Below, in pieces: positions 1 to 8,946 of a stretch of DNA of 64,000 nt (its first letter is position 1; the number at the start of each line of letters is the position of its first letter). The stretch is taken from NCBI RefSeq assembly GCF_000143985.1, contig NC_014364.1:4589971-4653970 (forward strand), in the 5' to 3' direction. The DNA is from Sediminispirochaeta smaragdinae DSM 11293. GTDB taxonomy: Bacteria; Spirochaetota; Spirochaetia; DSM-16054; Sediminispirochaetaceae. A model generated the notes under the pieces. It searched no databases and was not told where the DNA came from. It was given only the letters and a program-made list of their open reading frames with translations. The translations under genes and the position numbers were made by a program.

Positions 1-340
1 GAGTGCCAAGAACGTTCACCACTGCGGTAAAAAGTTCCCTATCCGAAAGATCCAATTGGGCAGGGAGCTTTATACGATACAGTTTCTGAACCGTAACCTC
101 CGGCCGGTAGTCGAAAAAACGCTCTCGCAGGGCATCGGCACCAGGCACATCAGGAAGCAATGTCAGGATAGGTATCTCTCCTTCTTCCCAACGAATCGTA
201 TCATGCAGAGGATAATCGCCATCAGGATGATCGGATAGTAAAGAGAAAGGGACCGCGAAAAGGGGAGTTCCCATTGCAAGAAAGAGAATCAGAGAAAAAA
301 AGACAACGGAATACCCAATGTTAATGTGTTGCTGTTTCAT
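1..340 (-). CDS. Exported protein of unknown function, N-terminal part only
   Basis: A frame of 113 codons opens at an ATG (340-338) and runs off the left edge of the window without a stop. Residues 1-29 look like a signal peptide: MKQQH, then a hydrophobic stretch with VVFFSLILFLAMG, ending near PLFA, so the product is probably periplasmic or in the outer membrane. The visible mature part (SLLSDHPDGDYPLHDTIRWE and onward) matches no enzyme I can name. It loosely recalls small exported spirochaetal proteins of unknown function. It is the last gene in the direction of the polysaccharide cluster, 56 bases after the stop of the preceding membrane protein, and may or may not belong to it. Exported nature is fairly sure; function is unknown. 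Confidence 0.65.
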   Translation of the reverse strand, partial: MKQQHINIGYSVVFFSLILFLAMGTPLFAVPFSLLSDHPDGDYPLHDTIRWEEGEIPILTLLPDVPGADALRERFFDYRPEVTVQKLYRIKLPAQLDLSDRELFTAVVNVLGT

Positions 341-396
341 AGTGTAAAAGTAACACAAAAAGTCTATAGATTACTATTACAATTCTCCAGACGATT

Positions 397-2145
397 CTAA
401 AATCGAGGATGCTTGGATTGAGTTGATGCCGGAAGTAATATCTCAAACATATCATTATTCCAGACAGCCTCGTAGCGGTTCCTTTGAATAAAATCATTCA
501 TAAGATTACGAACGCCAACGGCCTCCCTTTTTGAAGATAATGGCCCATTGTTCGGCCAACCTTTACGGGTATCATGCAAAGCACGAATCATTGGCGGGTA
601 GCTCGTAGTTGTCGCTTCAATTTTTTGCAATAATTGGCGAAAATAGTCCGGTTCATAAAGAACGGGCCAAGGGTTATGTAAATAGGGGCGCGTTCTTAAT
701 ATATAATGAAAGATTCCGATACTCTCTAAAGTTATCAATTCATCACCAGGTGCCACATAATTATGTAATTGTGCAACGGCTTCATCTATAAGATGAGCGC
801 GTGTTTTCGTGGTATAAACCCCTCTCAAAGAGGAATCTGTCATCCCTGTAGTAAGCAATCGACGGTTATGTGAGTCACGATAAATACCATTGTATAAATC
901 GATCCCCCCAAGTGGTAAAACTATTGCTATGAGGATTACAGGAACAACGGCACATACCGATCTACCACGACTTTCGGTCTGAAAAAAAACACTGTCGGAA
1001 GTGGATAAAATTGCAAGCACAACAGGAATGGATAAGGTAAAACCATAACTAGAAACCTTGAGGCCAGTGTCGGAACCTACAGAAAGAGCAAGAAGTAAAC
1101 AGATAGAAACCATAGCCAAAAGTGTTCTTTCCGAACCAAAACGCTTCGGGAAAAATATTGGAATCCCACAAATAAGATAGCACACCCCAGAAAGGCCCCA
1201 AATACCAGTCCGCACCGAAAGCCTGCTATCAACGAAAAAGGAGGTAGTAATAATCAAAGCGAAGAAAAAATATTTTATTATCACATGCTTGCTATCATCA
1301 ATAGTAGCCAGCACAGCAGAAAAGAGTCCAGCAACCGAAATAATGCCGATACCAACTAATAATGCTTGCAGATTTTGACGTATAAACCTTGTAAACATTC
1401 GAAATGGACCATAGGAATCATGGACTGAAGACTTCAGAAAAAGAAGGGACAAAGACTCGTGATATAATTCCAAATGACCCATCAAATACATGATACCAAC
1501 AATGATAAGCAGCATGGCAAGAACACCGATACAATAGCCTAAAAAAATCCGTACCCCCTTACGTTGATCAAGACCAAGGGAAAAAATCGCATAAGGAATG
1601 CACATAAGCATGCCAATGCCAAGTATTCCTGATAAACGTGCGAAGGTAGCAAGAATTACGGCCATTCCGCTAGTTAAAGCCCGTGCAAAGCCTCCGGATG
1701 TTATCGATTTTACAAGCGCCACGCCGGAAACAATAAGAAAGAACGCCGAGGTATTATTATAATGGACAATGGTGATTTTTCCGGCAAACGCATAACAAAG
1801 ACCGAGAAACAACCCGAGGTAAAGCATGTTCGGAGTCAAATAATCACGTAAAGTATAATAAACAATGGCGGCCGAAGCCCAAAAAAGAAGCACCGCTCCA
1901 AGCTTCATTCCGTAAAGACCAAGGCCCGAAAATACCTTCATGCAAAGACCACCGAGAATATTTGTCAACCAGAGATGAAACCAGTATGAAACAGAATCGG
2001 GTGCAGAAAAAATATTTCGATAGTTAGCAAGCAGCCAACCGGTATCGGTAAAATCAAGGCCCTGGAACATTAAAGCCAAAGGAACTGTGATAACGGCAGC
2101 GAGAGCCAAAAGCCCCCCTGCATTTTGCAAACGGTTCAGTGACAT
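397..2145 (-). CDS. Polytopic membrane protein, GT-C glycosyltransferase-like
   Basis: 582 residues, with roughly eleven hydrophobic segments in the first 400 and a soluble C-terminal part of about 170. The first predicted extracytoplasmic loop holds an acidic motif (FQGLDFTDTGW, about residue 28-38), the place where GT-C enzymes using polyprenyl-phosphate sugars carry their catalytic aspartate. The layout fits PMT/ArnT-like or oligosaccharide-ligase-like proteins. It overlaps the end of the preceding membrane protein by 10 bases and follows glycosyltransferase genes, so a role in adding sugars on the periplasmic side is likely. Start ATG at 2145 is preceded by a modest ribosome binding site (GGCGGAACAAT). 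I infer the family from topology and context; no diagnostic sequence motif settles donor or acceptor. Confidence 0.6.
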   Translation of the reverse strand: MSLNRLQNAGGLLALAAVITVPLALMFQGLDFTDTGWLLANYRNIFSAPDSVSYWFHLWLTNILGGLCMKVFSGLGLYGMKLGAVLLFWASAAIVYYTLRDYLTPNMLYLGLFLGLCYAFAGKITIVHYNNTSAFFLIVSGVALVKSITSGGFARALTSGMAVILATFARLSGILGIGMLMCIPYAIFSLGLDQRKGVRIFLGYCIGVLAMLLIIVGIMYLMGHLELYHESLSLLFLKSSVHDSYGPFRMFTRFIRQNLQALLVGIGIISVAGLFSAVLATIDDSKHVIIKYFFFALIITTSFFVDSRLSVRTGIWGLSGVCYLICGIPIFFPKRFGSERTLLAMVSICLLLALSVGSDTGLKVSSYGFTLSIPVVLAILSTSDSVFFQTESRGRSVCAVVPVILIAIVLPLGGIDLYNGIYRDSHNRRLLTTGMTDSSLRGVYTTKTRAHLIDEAVAQLHNYVAPGDELITLESIGIFHYILRTRPYLHNPWPVLYEPDYFRQLLQKIEATTTSYPPMIRALHDTRKGWPNNGPLSSKREAVGVRNLMNDFIQRNRYEAVWNNDMFEILLPASTQSKHPRF

Positions 2146-3392
2146 ATTGTTCCGCCTTTTACAAACAGCATCATATGGCCAACAAGGAAGAATATCAAAA
2201 CATAGCCATACACGCTTTTAAACCACTGTTCACTCAAAATACAGGTAACATGCCCGGATAGGTCTCCCGCGTATGTATCTGAGGTAAAACGCATGGGGGC
2301 TCTATTTTCTATAATCGAAATCATCGATGGGAAAAAAAGCATCATTCCCGATAAGGCGTATTTATTATCACGAGTAGACCATATGGAAAGCACAAGCAGG
2401 AAAAAAACACCGAGTACGGCGAGGAGCCTACGGTACTCCGGATGGTGACGCGTTTCCGCTATCAAGGTAAAACAGAACAGAACCAAAGCAAAGCCGAGCA
2501 ACGTGTCTGCATAGATAATATGAAACTCATTCATAGCCAAGCCTAGGGCAGCCAACAAGAAAATGAAAAAAGGTATAAACACACGACGGGGTAGCCGATC
2601 GGCAAGGAAACCAACGCCTGTTATCCCTAAACAGAAGGCAAGCCCCATATAAAGGGAACGGCCCCAATCCACTATGAAACGTTTTCGTGTCATATACCAT
2701 CCAAAAACCGCTTTTTTATCCCCTAACTCACCATACCAGTTTGCCAGACCGGAAAGAAAATCAGGCAAACGTTCTAAGAGTGCCAAGGTCCCGACGGCTG
2801 CCGCAAAAAAAACAAACAGCCCCAAAAGCATTATGAGGCTTTGAAGCAATCGTCGCCCCAAAGGCTTGGAGCGAAAGAAAAAAGGCGGAATGCAGAGAGC
2901 AAGTACGAAAGCAAGATTTACGATTTTTATTCCTGTAGCCATCCCGATGATCATTCCCGACAGAAATAAATAGGACATATTACGTTCTGTATTCGATGAA
3001 CGAAGCAACAGATAGAGCAGAATCGAGGCTGTTACCATCGTAAGCATATCAGGAACTGAAAAGAAGCAAGACCCTCCAAAGAAAAAGATACCGCCCACCC
3101 ATATCCCAATGATAATAGCCTCAGGAGAAGCAATATCTCTGTTTACAGAGAAAGAAACAATAACGATACAAACGTACCCAGCCAGAATTGCTACTATGAA
3201 AGCAATGGTGTATGCAACAGGAGAAAGATTTGCCATTCCGGTTCCTATCATCCAAAGGAAAGGAAAAACCGGCTCATAATGTACGCCCGGCAATGTCGAA
3301 CCCCTTATCACCCAGCAGAAAAGCATAAGTAGGGGAAGAATGGCTAAAGAGTAATACGCTAAGCGATTCGATTTAATAACTGATTTTTGCAT
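2136..3392 (-). CDS. Polytopic membrane protein, GT-C-like
   Basis: About 418 residues from the start chosen here, almost entirely hydrophobic helices. An acidic/aromatic loop (PGVHYEPVFPFLWM) follows the first helix, which recalls GT-C glycosyltransferases or O-antigen polymerase-type proteins. The longer frame beginning at 3440 is possible, but ATG 3392 has a GTGGAG ribosome binding site about 12 bases upstream and a normal membrane-protein N-terminus (MQKSVIKSNRL), so I prefer it. That start lies 20 bases inside the preceding GT4 gene, suggesting translational coupling. Two consecutive GT-C-like proteins at the end of the cluster might act as polymerase/ligase or as periplasmic side-branch transferases; the sequence alone does not separate these. 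Confidence 0.6.
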   Translation of the reverse strand: MQKSVIKSNRLAYYSLAILPLLMLFCWVIRGSTLPGVHYEPVFPFLWMIGTGMANLSPVAYTIAFIVAILAGYVCIVIVSFSVNRDIASPEAIIIGIWVGGIFFFGGSCFFSVPDMLTMVTASILLYLLLRSSNTERNMSYLFLSGMIIGMATGIKIVNLAFVLALCIPPFFFRSKPLGRRLLQSLIMLLGLFVFFAAAVGTLALLERLPDFLSGLANWYGELGDKKAVFGWYMTRKRFIVDWGRSLYMGLAFCLGITGVGFLADRLPRRVFIPFFIFLLAALGLAMNEFHIIYADTLLGFALVLFCFTLIAETRHHPEYRRLLAVLGVFFLLVLSIWSTRDNKYALSGMMLFFPSMISIIENRAPMRFTSDTYAGDLSGHVTCILSEQWFKSVYGYVLIFFLVGHMMLFVKGGTICH

Positions 3393-4515
3393 TATTCTTT
3401 TTTGCTCCACACTCAATAAGCAAATTTTCCCATTGTGCATCTATCTTATGCTCATCAAACCGGCCAACAGATTTTTTTCCTGCAAAAGCAAGCCTTTCCC
3501 TTTTCTTATGATCTTTGATAATACGTTCCAACGAAACGGCAAGCTTTTCTGTATCTAATTCAGGAACCAAGATACCATTTATCTCATGTTCAATGATCTC
3601 CCCAGGCCCGTATGGGCAGTCGAAACTTACAACGGGCAGCCCACATGCCATTGCTTCAATTAATACATTTCCGAATGCTTCAGACCGTGAAGAAAGCACA
3701 TACAAATCACAGGCACGAAAATAATCATAAATGTTTTTTTTCCGTCCAGGCATAGCAATTCTATGTGTTAATCCCTCTTTTTCAATCAGTTTTAAGAGTT
3801 TTTCTCGCTGTTCGCCATCACCTAAAATAAGCAGATTCCAACCGGTACATTTTTCTGCAATTTGTGCAAAAGATTTGATGAGGAGATCAAAGCCTTTTAC
3901 CGGGTGCAGTCGCCCAGCAGAAACAATTATACCTTTGATATGGTCAGGATCCTGATACATCGTTTTTATGGTTGCTCGCGTATCTTCACATTCTTTTAGA
4001 GGGCGAGAAACCATAACAGAATTTGCTATAACATGTATTTTCTTTCTTGGTAGGATATGAGCCATATCATCCACAGCGGCCTTTGTCATGACTACAATTG
4101 CAGTAGCCTTGGAATAAAGCAACCTCCTCAATCCTCTTGCAAGAAAAGAGTTATCACTACGATTTACAATGCTTCGTTCAGATATAACAATCGGAATCCT
4201 TTTTAATGCCAAAATTGAAAGAATATTTGCTTTTAATAAGAACGAAAGAATACATTCCGGTTTATACTCAGTCGAAATGGTCCGTATTTGATGAATTATG
4301 TCAATATAGATATTAAACTTATACCATTTTCGTTTTTCAAATCCCAAATCAAATCTATTAATTTCAGGTGTAAGCGTATAGGCATCGTTTTTTTTTGATG
4401 TGAGGGTAATTACAACGACTTCATGTCCGTTTTTTTTTAAATACTCAATTATATGTATGAAGGTTCTTTCAGCTCCTCCTCCGGCAAAAGAGGGAATAAT
4501 AGCAAGAATTCTCAT
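3373..4515 (-). CDS. Glycosyltransferase family 4
   Basis: 380 residues with the GT-B layout of family GT4. The N-terminal domain begins MRILAIIPSFAGGGAERTF, with the glycine-rich acceptor loop. The C-terminal donor-binding domain carries SAGRLHPVKGFDLL (about 197) and the EX7E region EAFGNVLIEAMACGLPVVSF (about 280-300), followed by CPYGPGEII. The CPYGP segment is common in GT4 enzymes of the PglH/AmsK-like type that act on polyprenyl-diphosphate-linked oligosaccharides. It should be a cytoplasmic, retaining transferase using a nucleotide sugar. The start overlaps the stop of the upstream gene by four bases (ATGA). Family is sure; sugar specificity cannot be read from sequence. Confidence 0.9.
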   Translation of the reverse strand: MRILAIIPSFAGGGAERTFIHIIEYLKKNGHEVVVITLTSKKNDAYTLTPEINRFDLGFEKRKWYKFNIYIDIIHQIRTISTEYKPECILSFLLKANILSILALKRIPIVISERSIVNRSDNSFLARGLRRLLYSKATAIVVMTKAAVDDMAHILPRKKIHVIANSVMVSRPLKECEDTRATIKTMYQDPDHIKGIIVSAGRLHPVKGFDLLIKSFAQIAEKCTGWNLLILGDGEQREKLLKLIEKEGLTHRIAMPGRKKNIYDYFRACDLYVLSSRSEAFGNVLIEAMACGLPVVSFDCPYGPGEIIEHEINGILVPELDTEKLAVSLERIIKDHKKRERLAFAGKKSVGRFDEHKIDAQWENLLIECGAKKNNAKISY

Positions 4516-5585
4516 CTCACCCCCTCAATTTCTTTCAGGATTTCTCCTAAACGAGAATCAAGATGGTCAAATGCATCTAAATATGCTTCAGCAGCATAAC
4601 TGCTTATTTGCACATAATCATGGGGCCGATTGATGACTCTTTCTGCAGTGGCATATAAATCATGCCCCTCCCAGTCCACTGGGATATACGTTTTATTTGC
4701 TATATATACATTTGGCCAAGTAGTCACATGATCCATGTTAGGCTTAATCAAAATTGATCGGTTCAAGATAGCCTCAAAATCTCTAAAACAGATTTCGCCC
4801 CAGCCAAAGGGGCTAAATACGGCACGCACGTGCCGAAGTTCACGGTTATACGCTTTAAGAGAAATTCTTCCCTGGAGGAACAAAGGGCTGCCGGAGTAAA
4901 CAGATTGATAAATCTTACGATGCTGGGCAACAGACTCGCGATCAAAATTCATCCCAAGGCGTGCACTTACCGCGTTGATAGTTTTTTTTGTCGGTCTGTA
5001 TCGACGCGGATCATTATACATCTGCCGTATTCCATGCAGACCGAATATAGGATGCCAACGGCGTATAATGGCATTTCGTAATCGCATTTTGGGAAAGCAA
5101 CCAACACCAAGGTTCCAAGAAAGGCGAAGTTTTCTCCGCTGGCCATCGTCTAATGCAGGCCGAATAGATTCCACGCTGTCGGAAACTTTATACTGGTGAT
5201 GATAATAATCAGCATATATCCTTTTTCCGTAAACCGGGACTGCATAGTCTTCTATATTGCTACGAAGTTGCTTTTTGTAATAGAGATCAACGTAATCAAA
5301 AGCAATAGGATTCACTTCATCGGCACTGGCCGTATCATCAAAATAGATTATGCGTTTAAAACGATCTCGCAAGCGTTTCCAAATCTCTGTATTCTGAGCA
5401 ATATCTCTTCGTTTAAAATAACGGATAAGAAGCAATGTTGGTTGTGTTGATTTATTCAGAATGTAATCAAGATCTTCCGTAAAATAAAATCTACTACGGT
5501 ATCGTTTAGATCTCAATATCGGATATAGGCTATGAAGTAGCGTTATGTCATCACCCAAATAGAGTACACAAATATCGCTTTTCAT
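4512..5585 (-). CDS. Glycosyltransferase-like protein of unassigned family
   Basis: 357 residues with no membrane segments or signal peptide. The N-terminus (MKSDICVLYLGDD) and the periodic hydrophobic strands fit a Rossmann-like GT-B fold. The C-terminal part has FSPFGWGEICFRDFEAIL, which resembles the GWGE / acidic segment where GT-B transferases bind donor, then ILIKPNMDHVTTWPN and a helix-rich tail. Similar proteins sit in polysaccharide clusters annotated as family-1-like glycosyltransferases. It is coupled on both sides: it overlaps the upstream FemAB-like gene by four bases and the downstream GT4 by four bases. Assignment as a transferase is an inference from fold hints and context. 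Confidence 0.55.
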   Translation of the reverse strand: MKSDICVLYLGDDITLLHSLYPILRSKRYRSRFYFTEDLDYILNKSTQPTLLLIRYFKRRDIAQNTEIWKRLRDRFKRIIYFDDTASADEVNPIAFDYVDLYYKKQLRSNIEDYAVPVYGKRIYADYYHHQYKVSDSVESIRPALDDGQRRKLRLSWNLGVGCFPKMRLRNAIIRRWHPIFGLHGIRQMYNDPRRYRPTKKTINAVSARLGMNFDRESVAQHRKIYQSVYSGSPLFLQGRISLKAYNRELRHVRAVFSPFGWGEICFRDFEAILNRSILIKPNMDHVTTWPNVYIANKTYIPVDWEGHDLYATAERVINRPHDYVQISSYAAEAYLDAFDHLDSRLGEILKEIEGVR

Positions 5586-6304
5586 TTACCTATTTTCCTG
5601 TAGAGTCGATAAAGCCGTGAATTATAAGAATTTTCCTGAACGACTACTCCACCGAATGCAGATTTAAAATTGCTGATTCCCTTTTTTTCGGGATCATTTG
5701 TATCTTTTGCGTAACCGCCGAAATCAAATACCTGGAGCCCCATTTCTTTAAAGTGTTGCATCTCTTTCCAATGCCCAAGCCTGTTTGCACGCCCAATAAG
5801 GTTTTGATCGAACTTTTCATTCAATCGAACGGAAGCTCCATATAAAAATCTAGCACGTTTTTCTTCGAGATCGATAAGGTAGGCATGGGTCACAACAACA
5901 TCATCATGTAAAACCACTTCATATATATTGAGATGAGTTTTCTCTGCCGTCAACACGTTATCACGAAGAGTCGGAAGGCCCTTTTCTTGGGCAAAATTAT
6001 TATAAAACCGTTGAAAAGCCTTTGTATCCTTTGTCTCTCGCCAGGAAAAATCATCCTTTTCGGCTCTCCGAAGCTGATATCGCATATTTTTATGCATGGC
6101 TTTAAGAATAATCTCTGTATCCAGCGTTAGGTCAATAAGTAAAGTGAAACGCCGATCACAGGAAAAAAGGAGAGAAGGCGGAACCGCATTTCCAAGATAT
6201 TGTCGTAAGGAAGTAAATCCGAAGGCGTCACGATACGACCAAGAACGAGCAAACCATTTTCGGGTAAAGGTCATACCAACTTTCTTTCGTATCGTTTGTA
6301 TCAC
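5582..6304 (-). CDS. FemAB/GNAT-like acyl or aminoacyl transferase
   Basis: 240 residues from a GTG start at 6304. That start is preceded by a perfect GGAGG five bases away and overlaps the stop of the upstream deacetylase gene as GTGA; the ATG at 6355 would overlap that gene by 55 bases without such a site. The C-terminal half has the FemAB-type GNAT pattern: KNMRYQLRRAEKDDF, then strands around YEVVLHDDVVVTHAYLID, RFLYGASVRLNEKF and MGLQVFDFGGYAKDTND. Proteins of this kind in polysaccharide clusters attach an acyl or amino-acid group to a lipid-linked sugar. It follows the deacetylase, which could expose the amino group used. Substrate is unknown. Confidence 0.7.
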   Translation of the reverse strand: MIQTIRKKVGMTFTRKWFARSWSYRDAFGFTSLRQYLGNAVPPSLLFSCDRRFTLLIDLTLDTEIILKAMHKNMRYQLRRAEKDDFSWRETKDTKAFQRFYNNFAQEKGLPTLRDNVLTAEKTHLNIYEVVLHDDVVVTHAYLIDLEEKRARFLYGASVRLNEKFDQNLIGRANRLGHWKEMQHFKEMGLQVFDFGGYAKDTNDPEKKGISNFKSAFGGVVVQENSYNSRLYRLYRKIGK

Positions 6305-7053
6305 TTCAACCTCCGTAGACAAGCCTTTACATTTCGACGTAAAAAAAATTTCCAAGTAAATAATATATCGATCAATCTCTTCCGTTGAGAAGCAGGTACT
6401 ATATCTGAGACTGAAATAAACTGCTCAGCATGCTGTTTACAAAAATCTTCCAGACGATCGAACTCATCACCATTCATATTGTTCGGATGAAGGCAGATCG
6501 TCCAAACCCCACAATTTCGTTCAACAGGTCCCCATAGTTGCTGTGGAATCCAGCTAAAGCCTAAATACATAAACGGCTGCAAAGCAAGTCCATCGCTGAT
6601 CACTCTTATTGGCGTTTCAGCCTTTAACGCCCGTAGCGTATCACGATCAAAGCCATGGGCCGGGGCGACCCACACGGTTGGAATTACACCCTTTTCAGCC
6701 AGAATCGAATATCCGGTACCGATCATTAGCTTCTGTTCTGATAGATCCTTACCGACAAACTCCGAACGACGGTTGATAGGCACAAGGCCTCCGAAAGACT
6801 GGTGCAATACATGCTGGTATCCATGAAGCGCAATATCCCATCCTCTATCCTTCCATCCCTTGACACGCGGCCAAAAGAAAGGGTCCTCCGCCTCTTTTGC
6901 AAGCTTGGGATCTCGATTGTCGGGAACCACCGCAACCAAAGGTTTAATGCCACAAGCATTAACAATTGTTTCAACTTTTCCCCATTTGCTTCGATCCATA
7001 CAGGGATTTGCATCATCCAAACGAAGGATATACTGTGGTGTCTTATTTTTCAT
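6301..7053 (-). CDS. Polysaccharide deacetylase-like protein (DUF2334 type)
   Basis: 250 residues. It keeps the NodB-like metal-binding pattern in the order expected: YILRLDDANP near the start (catalytic Asp pair, about residues 12-14), DIALHGYQH in the middle (the HxxxH metal site, about 73-81) and WVAPAHGFD (about 125-133), which replaces the usual RxPxG motif. No signal peptide is visible, so it probably works in the cytoplasm on a lipid-linked sugar before export. It overlaps the previous glycosyltransferase gene by 11 bases and shares GTGA with the next gene. N- or O-deacetylation of a cluster sugar is the likely job; the exact substrate is inferred only from context. Confidence 0.75.
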   Translation of the reverse strand: MKNKTPQYILRLDDANPCMDRSKWGKVETIVNACGIKPLVAVVPDNRDPKLAKEAEDPFFWPRVKGWKDRGWDIALHGYQHVLHQSFGGLVPINRRSEFVGKDLSEQKLMIGTGYSILAEKGVIPTVWVAPAHGFDRDTLRALKAETPIRVISDGLALQPFMYLGFSWIPQQLWGPVERNCGVWTICLHPNNMNGDEFDRLEDFCKQHAEQFISVSDIVPASQRKRLIDILFTWKFFLRRNVKACLRRLK

Positions 7054-8020
7054 GTTTGCTAAACGCTCTTTTTATACGACGAAAAATACGAATCATTCCT
7101 CGAATAATACAGCCGGGGAACATGACAACAAGAAAGTAAAAACAATAACGAAAGGGGTTCCCAAAAAACGAAAGGGCGGAAAGGTCGTTTAGGCTGAGTT
7201 CTCCACCACGAATTTTATCTTTCACAGCGCCGCGTTTATAATGATTTTTTAGACGTAAAAGCCAGTAATATTCTACATAGTTCTTACTATTCCATGACGA
7301 TAATAGGAAATCACCAATCGTTGAATCGATGCAATGTTCCATGCATTTTTTAACAGTATGTGTAACCATATTTACCGAATTCCTGTAATAGGTTGCCCCA
7401 ATATAGGGAGACCAGGCAACATCGGTATTACGAACAATACGAAGCCAAAGATCAGAATCACCACCACGTCGACACCGCCCCTCAGGAAACATACCAACAC
7501 GCCGAAATAATTCCTTTCGTACGACAACCACAGATGTCCATAGAGGTGATCGCCTTGCACAAGTTTCCTTCATATAGGTCAAGAAACCAATAACATGTTT
7601 CCCATTCTTCTTATACTTCTTTCCATAAGGCCATTCATATTTTTTTCCATTGACTTCCATCGAATCATAATGAGCACAGCAGCAATGAACTCTTGGAAAG
7701 AATTGTATAAGATCAGCAATCGTTTCAAGAAATTCTGGATTCCACTGGTCATCCGCATCCAAAAAAGCAATCCACTCACTGCGTGCCTCACGAATACCAA
7801 GATTTCGTGCTGCATAACCGCCGGGACCGGGCTCTGCCCTTGAAAACTTCCTGATACGACTATCAGAGAAGTTTTCAATTTCTGCCTTACTACCATCTGT
7901 CGAAGCATCATCAATTATCAACAGCTCAAAATCTGTATAGGTCTGATTGAGTACGGATGCTATTGCACGATGAATATGCGGACGTTTATTATAAACAGGA
8001 ATAACAACAGAAAAAAACAC
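7043..8020 (-). CDS. Glycosyltransferase family 2
   Basis: About 325 residues. Starting at GTG 8020 gives the usual GT2 N-terminus (FFSVVIPVYNK), and an AGG lies eight bases upstream; the ATG at 8065 would overlap the upstream gene by 43 bases. The GT-A core shows IIDDASTDGS (about residue 35-44), AFLDADDQW (the DxD metal and nucleotide-sugar site, about 85) and a later WLRIVRN region. The C-terminal 60 residues contain a hydrophobic stretch (NPFRYCFYFLVVMFPGCII), possibly a membrane anchor. It is an inverting, cytoplasmic-face transferase in a chain of overlapping genes. Donor sugar cannot be told. Confidence 0.85.
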   Translation of the reverse strand: MFFSVVIPVYNKRPHIHRAIASVLNQTYTDFELLIIDDASTDGSKAEIENFSDSRIRKFSRAEPGPGGYAARNLGIREARSEWIAFLDADDQWNPEFLETIADLIQFFPRVHCCCAHYDSMEVNGKKYEWPYGKKYKKNGKHVIGFLTYMKETCARRSPLWTSVVVVRKELFRRVGMFPEGRCRRGGDSDLWLRIVRNTDVAWSPYIGATYYRNSVNMVTHTVKKCMEHCIDSTIGDFLLSSWNSKNYVEYYWLLRLKNHYKRGAVKDKIRGGELSLNDLSALSFFGNPFRYCFYFLVVMFPGCIIRGMIRIFRRIKRAFSKHEK

Positions 8021-8022
8021 AA

Positions 8023-8943
8023 TCAGCCTGCTTTGGTCGGCTGCACTGTAGAATGTGTCATCCAAGGACTTTCAAAGACATCCTTAAAATCTTCCAAACA
8101 AAGAACATGATCAGGATCTTCAATCGCAAAAAGAGGGCTATATGATAAAAACGATGCCCATCGAGAGTATGAACTTGGAGGACCTATAAGATAATCACAT
8201 TCAGCCAATGCATAGAGATCTTCTATTTCTGAACCAGGGCCCATAATGCAATCAGCATCGCCCCCAACAGACACATCAACCGACTCATTCGAGCAGATCA
8301 GGAAGCGAACCCTTTTCCCACTGAATAGGTTTTTTGCCTGGGCAATAAACCGAGTATACACATCATCTTCAAAGTAATATTGACCTCCACGCCATGTTTT
8401 GTAGTCACCACGGCGAATGTGGACGCCAATAACAATCTCTACATCCTTTCTCATGCCTTTACTAAAGCTTTTGATTTTCTCTGCATACTCATCGGAAAGA
8501 ACGAATAATGGAGCAATTTCATTTCGATATTTCTTCAGTCCTTTCACATCATGATAAAAGTAGTTACGAATGAAACAGAACGGCTTTTTTAGCTGCCGAA
8601 CAATGTCTTTTTGGGAAATATCAAATATTTCACTATGTGTCGCAATAAGTCCAGTTCTCAACATTCCATAGCGGGATTTGTTCTTCAAAACCATTCTTCC
8701 CAATTTATTTAATAGCACATAACAGAAATTCCTTTGATGTGCTTTTTGTTGGCTATACCTTCTTACAAATGTGCACGGAAAACGGGGGCAGAGAGAACCA
8801 GCAAAATTTTTGAAATAGAGAGCATATTCATCCAACGAAGGACAAAGGACTGTAAACTTATGCTCCATAGCGGATGAAATAAAATGAGCAAACAAAAAAA
8901 GCCGGTTTGCAAGTTGCCCCGGCTTATTCATCAAAATAACCAT
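8023..8943 (-). CDS. GT11-like fucosyltransferase candidate
   Basis: 306 residues. The N-terminus MNKPGQLANRLFLFAHF is the family-11 style glycine-Gln-x-x-Asn-arginine loop. The middle has IGVHIRRGDY (about 175), the HxRRGDY motif of alpha-1,2- and alpha-1,6-fucosyltransferases that binds GDP-fucose. The third block, DYLIGPPSSYSRWASFL (about 255-270), matches the usual serine-rich C-terminal motif. The same cluster encodes gmd and fcl, which make GDP-L-fucose, so the pairing is coherent. Start ATG 8943 lies three bases after the preceding dehydrogenase stop; an in-frame ATG four codons later (MNKPG) is equally possible. Family membership is likely; linkage is unknown. Confidence 0.75.
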   Translation of the reverse strand: MVILMNKPGQLANRLFLFAHFISSAMEHKFTVLCPSLDEYALYFKNFAGSLCPRFPCTFVRRYSQQKAHQRNFCYVLLNKLGRMVLKNKSRYGMLRTGLIATHSEIFDISQKDIVRQLKKPFCFIRNYFYHDVKGLKKYRNEIAPLFVLSDEYAEKIKSFSKGMRKDVEIVIGVHIRRGDYKTWRGGQYYFEDDVYTRFIAQAKNLFSGKRVRFLICSNESVDVSVGGDADCIMGPGSEIEDLYALAECDYLIGPPSSYSRWASFLSYSPLFAIEDPDHVLCLEDFKDVFESPWMTHSTVQPTKAG

Positions 8944-8946
8944 GGC

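Noticed and set aside
4831..4840. CACGTG-containing stretch as a second parS
   Set aside because: Flanking bases do not match the parS consensus beyond the central hexamer, and it lies inside a coding region.
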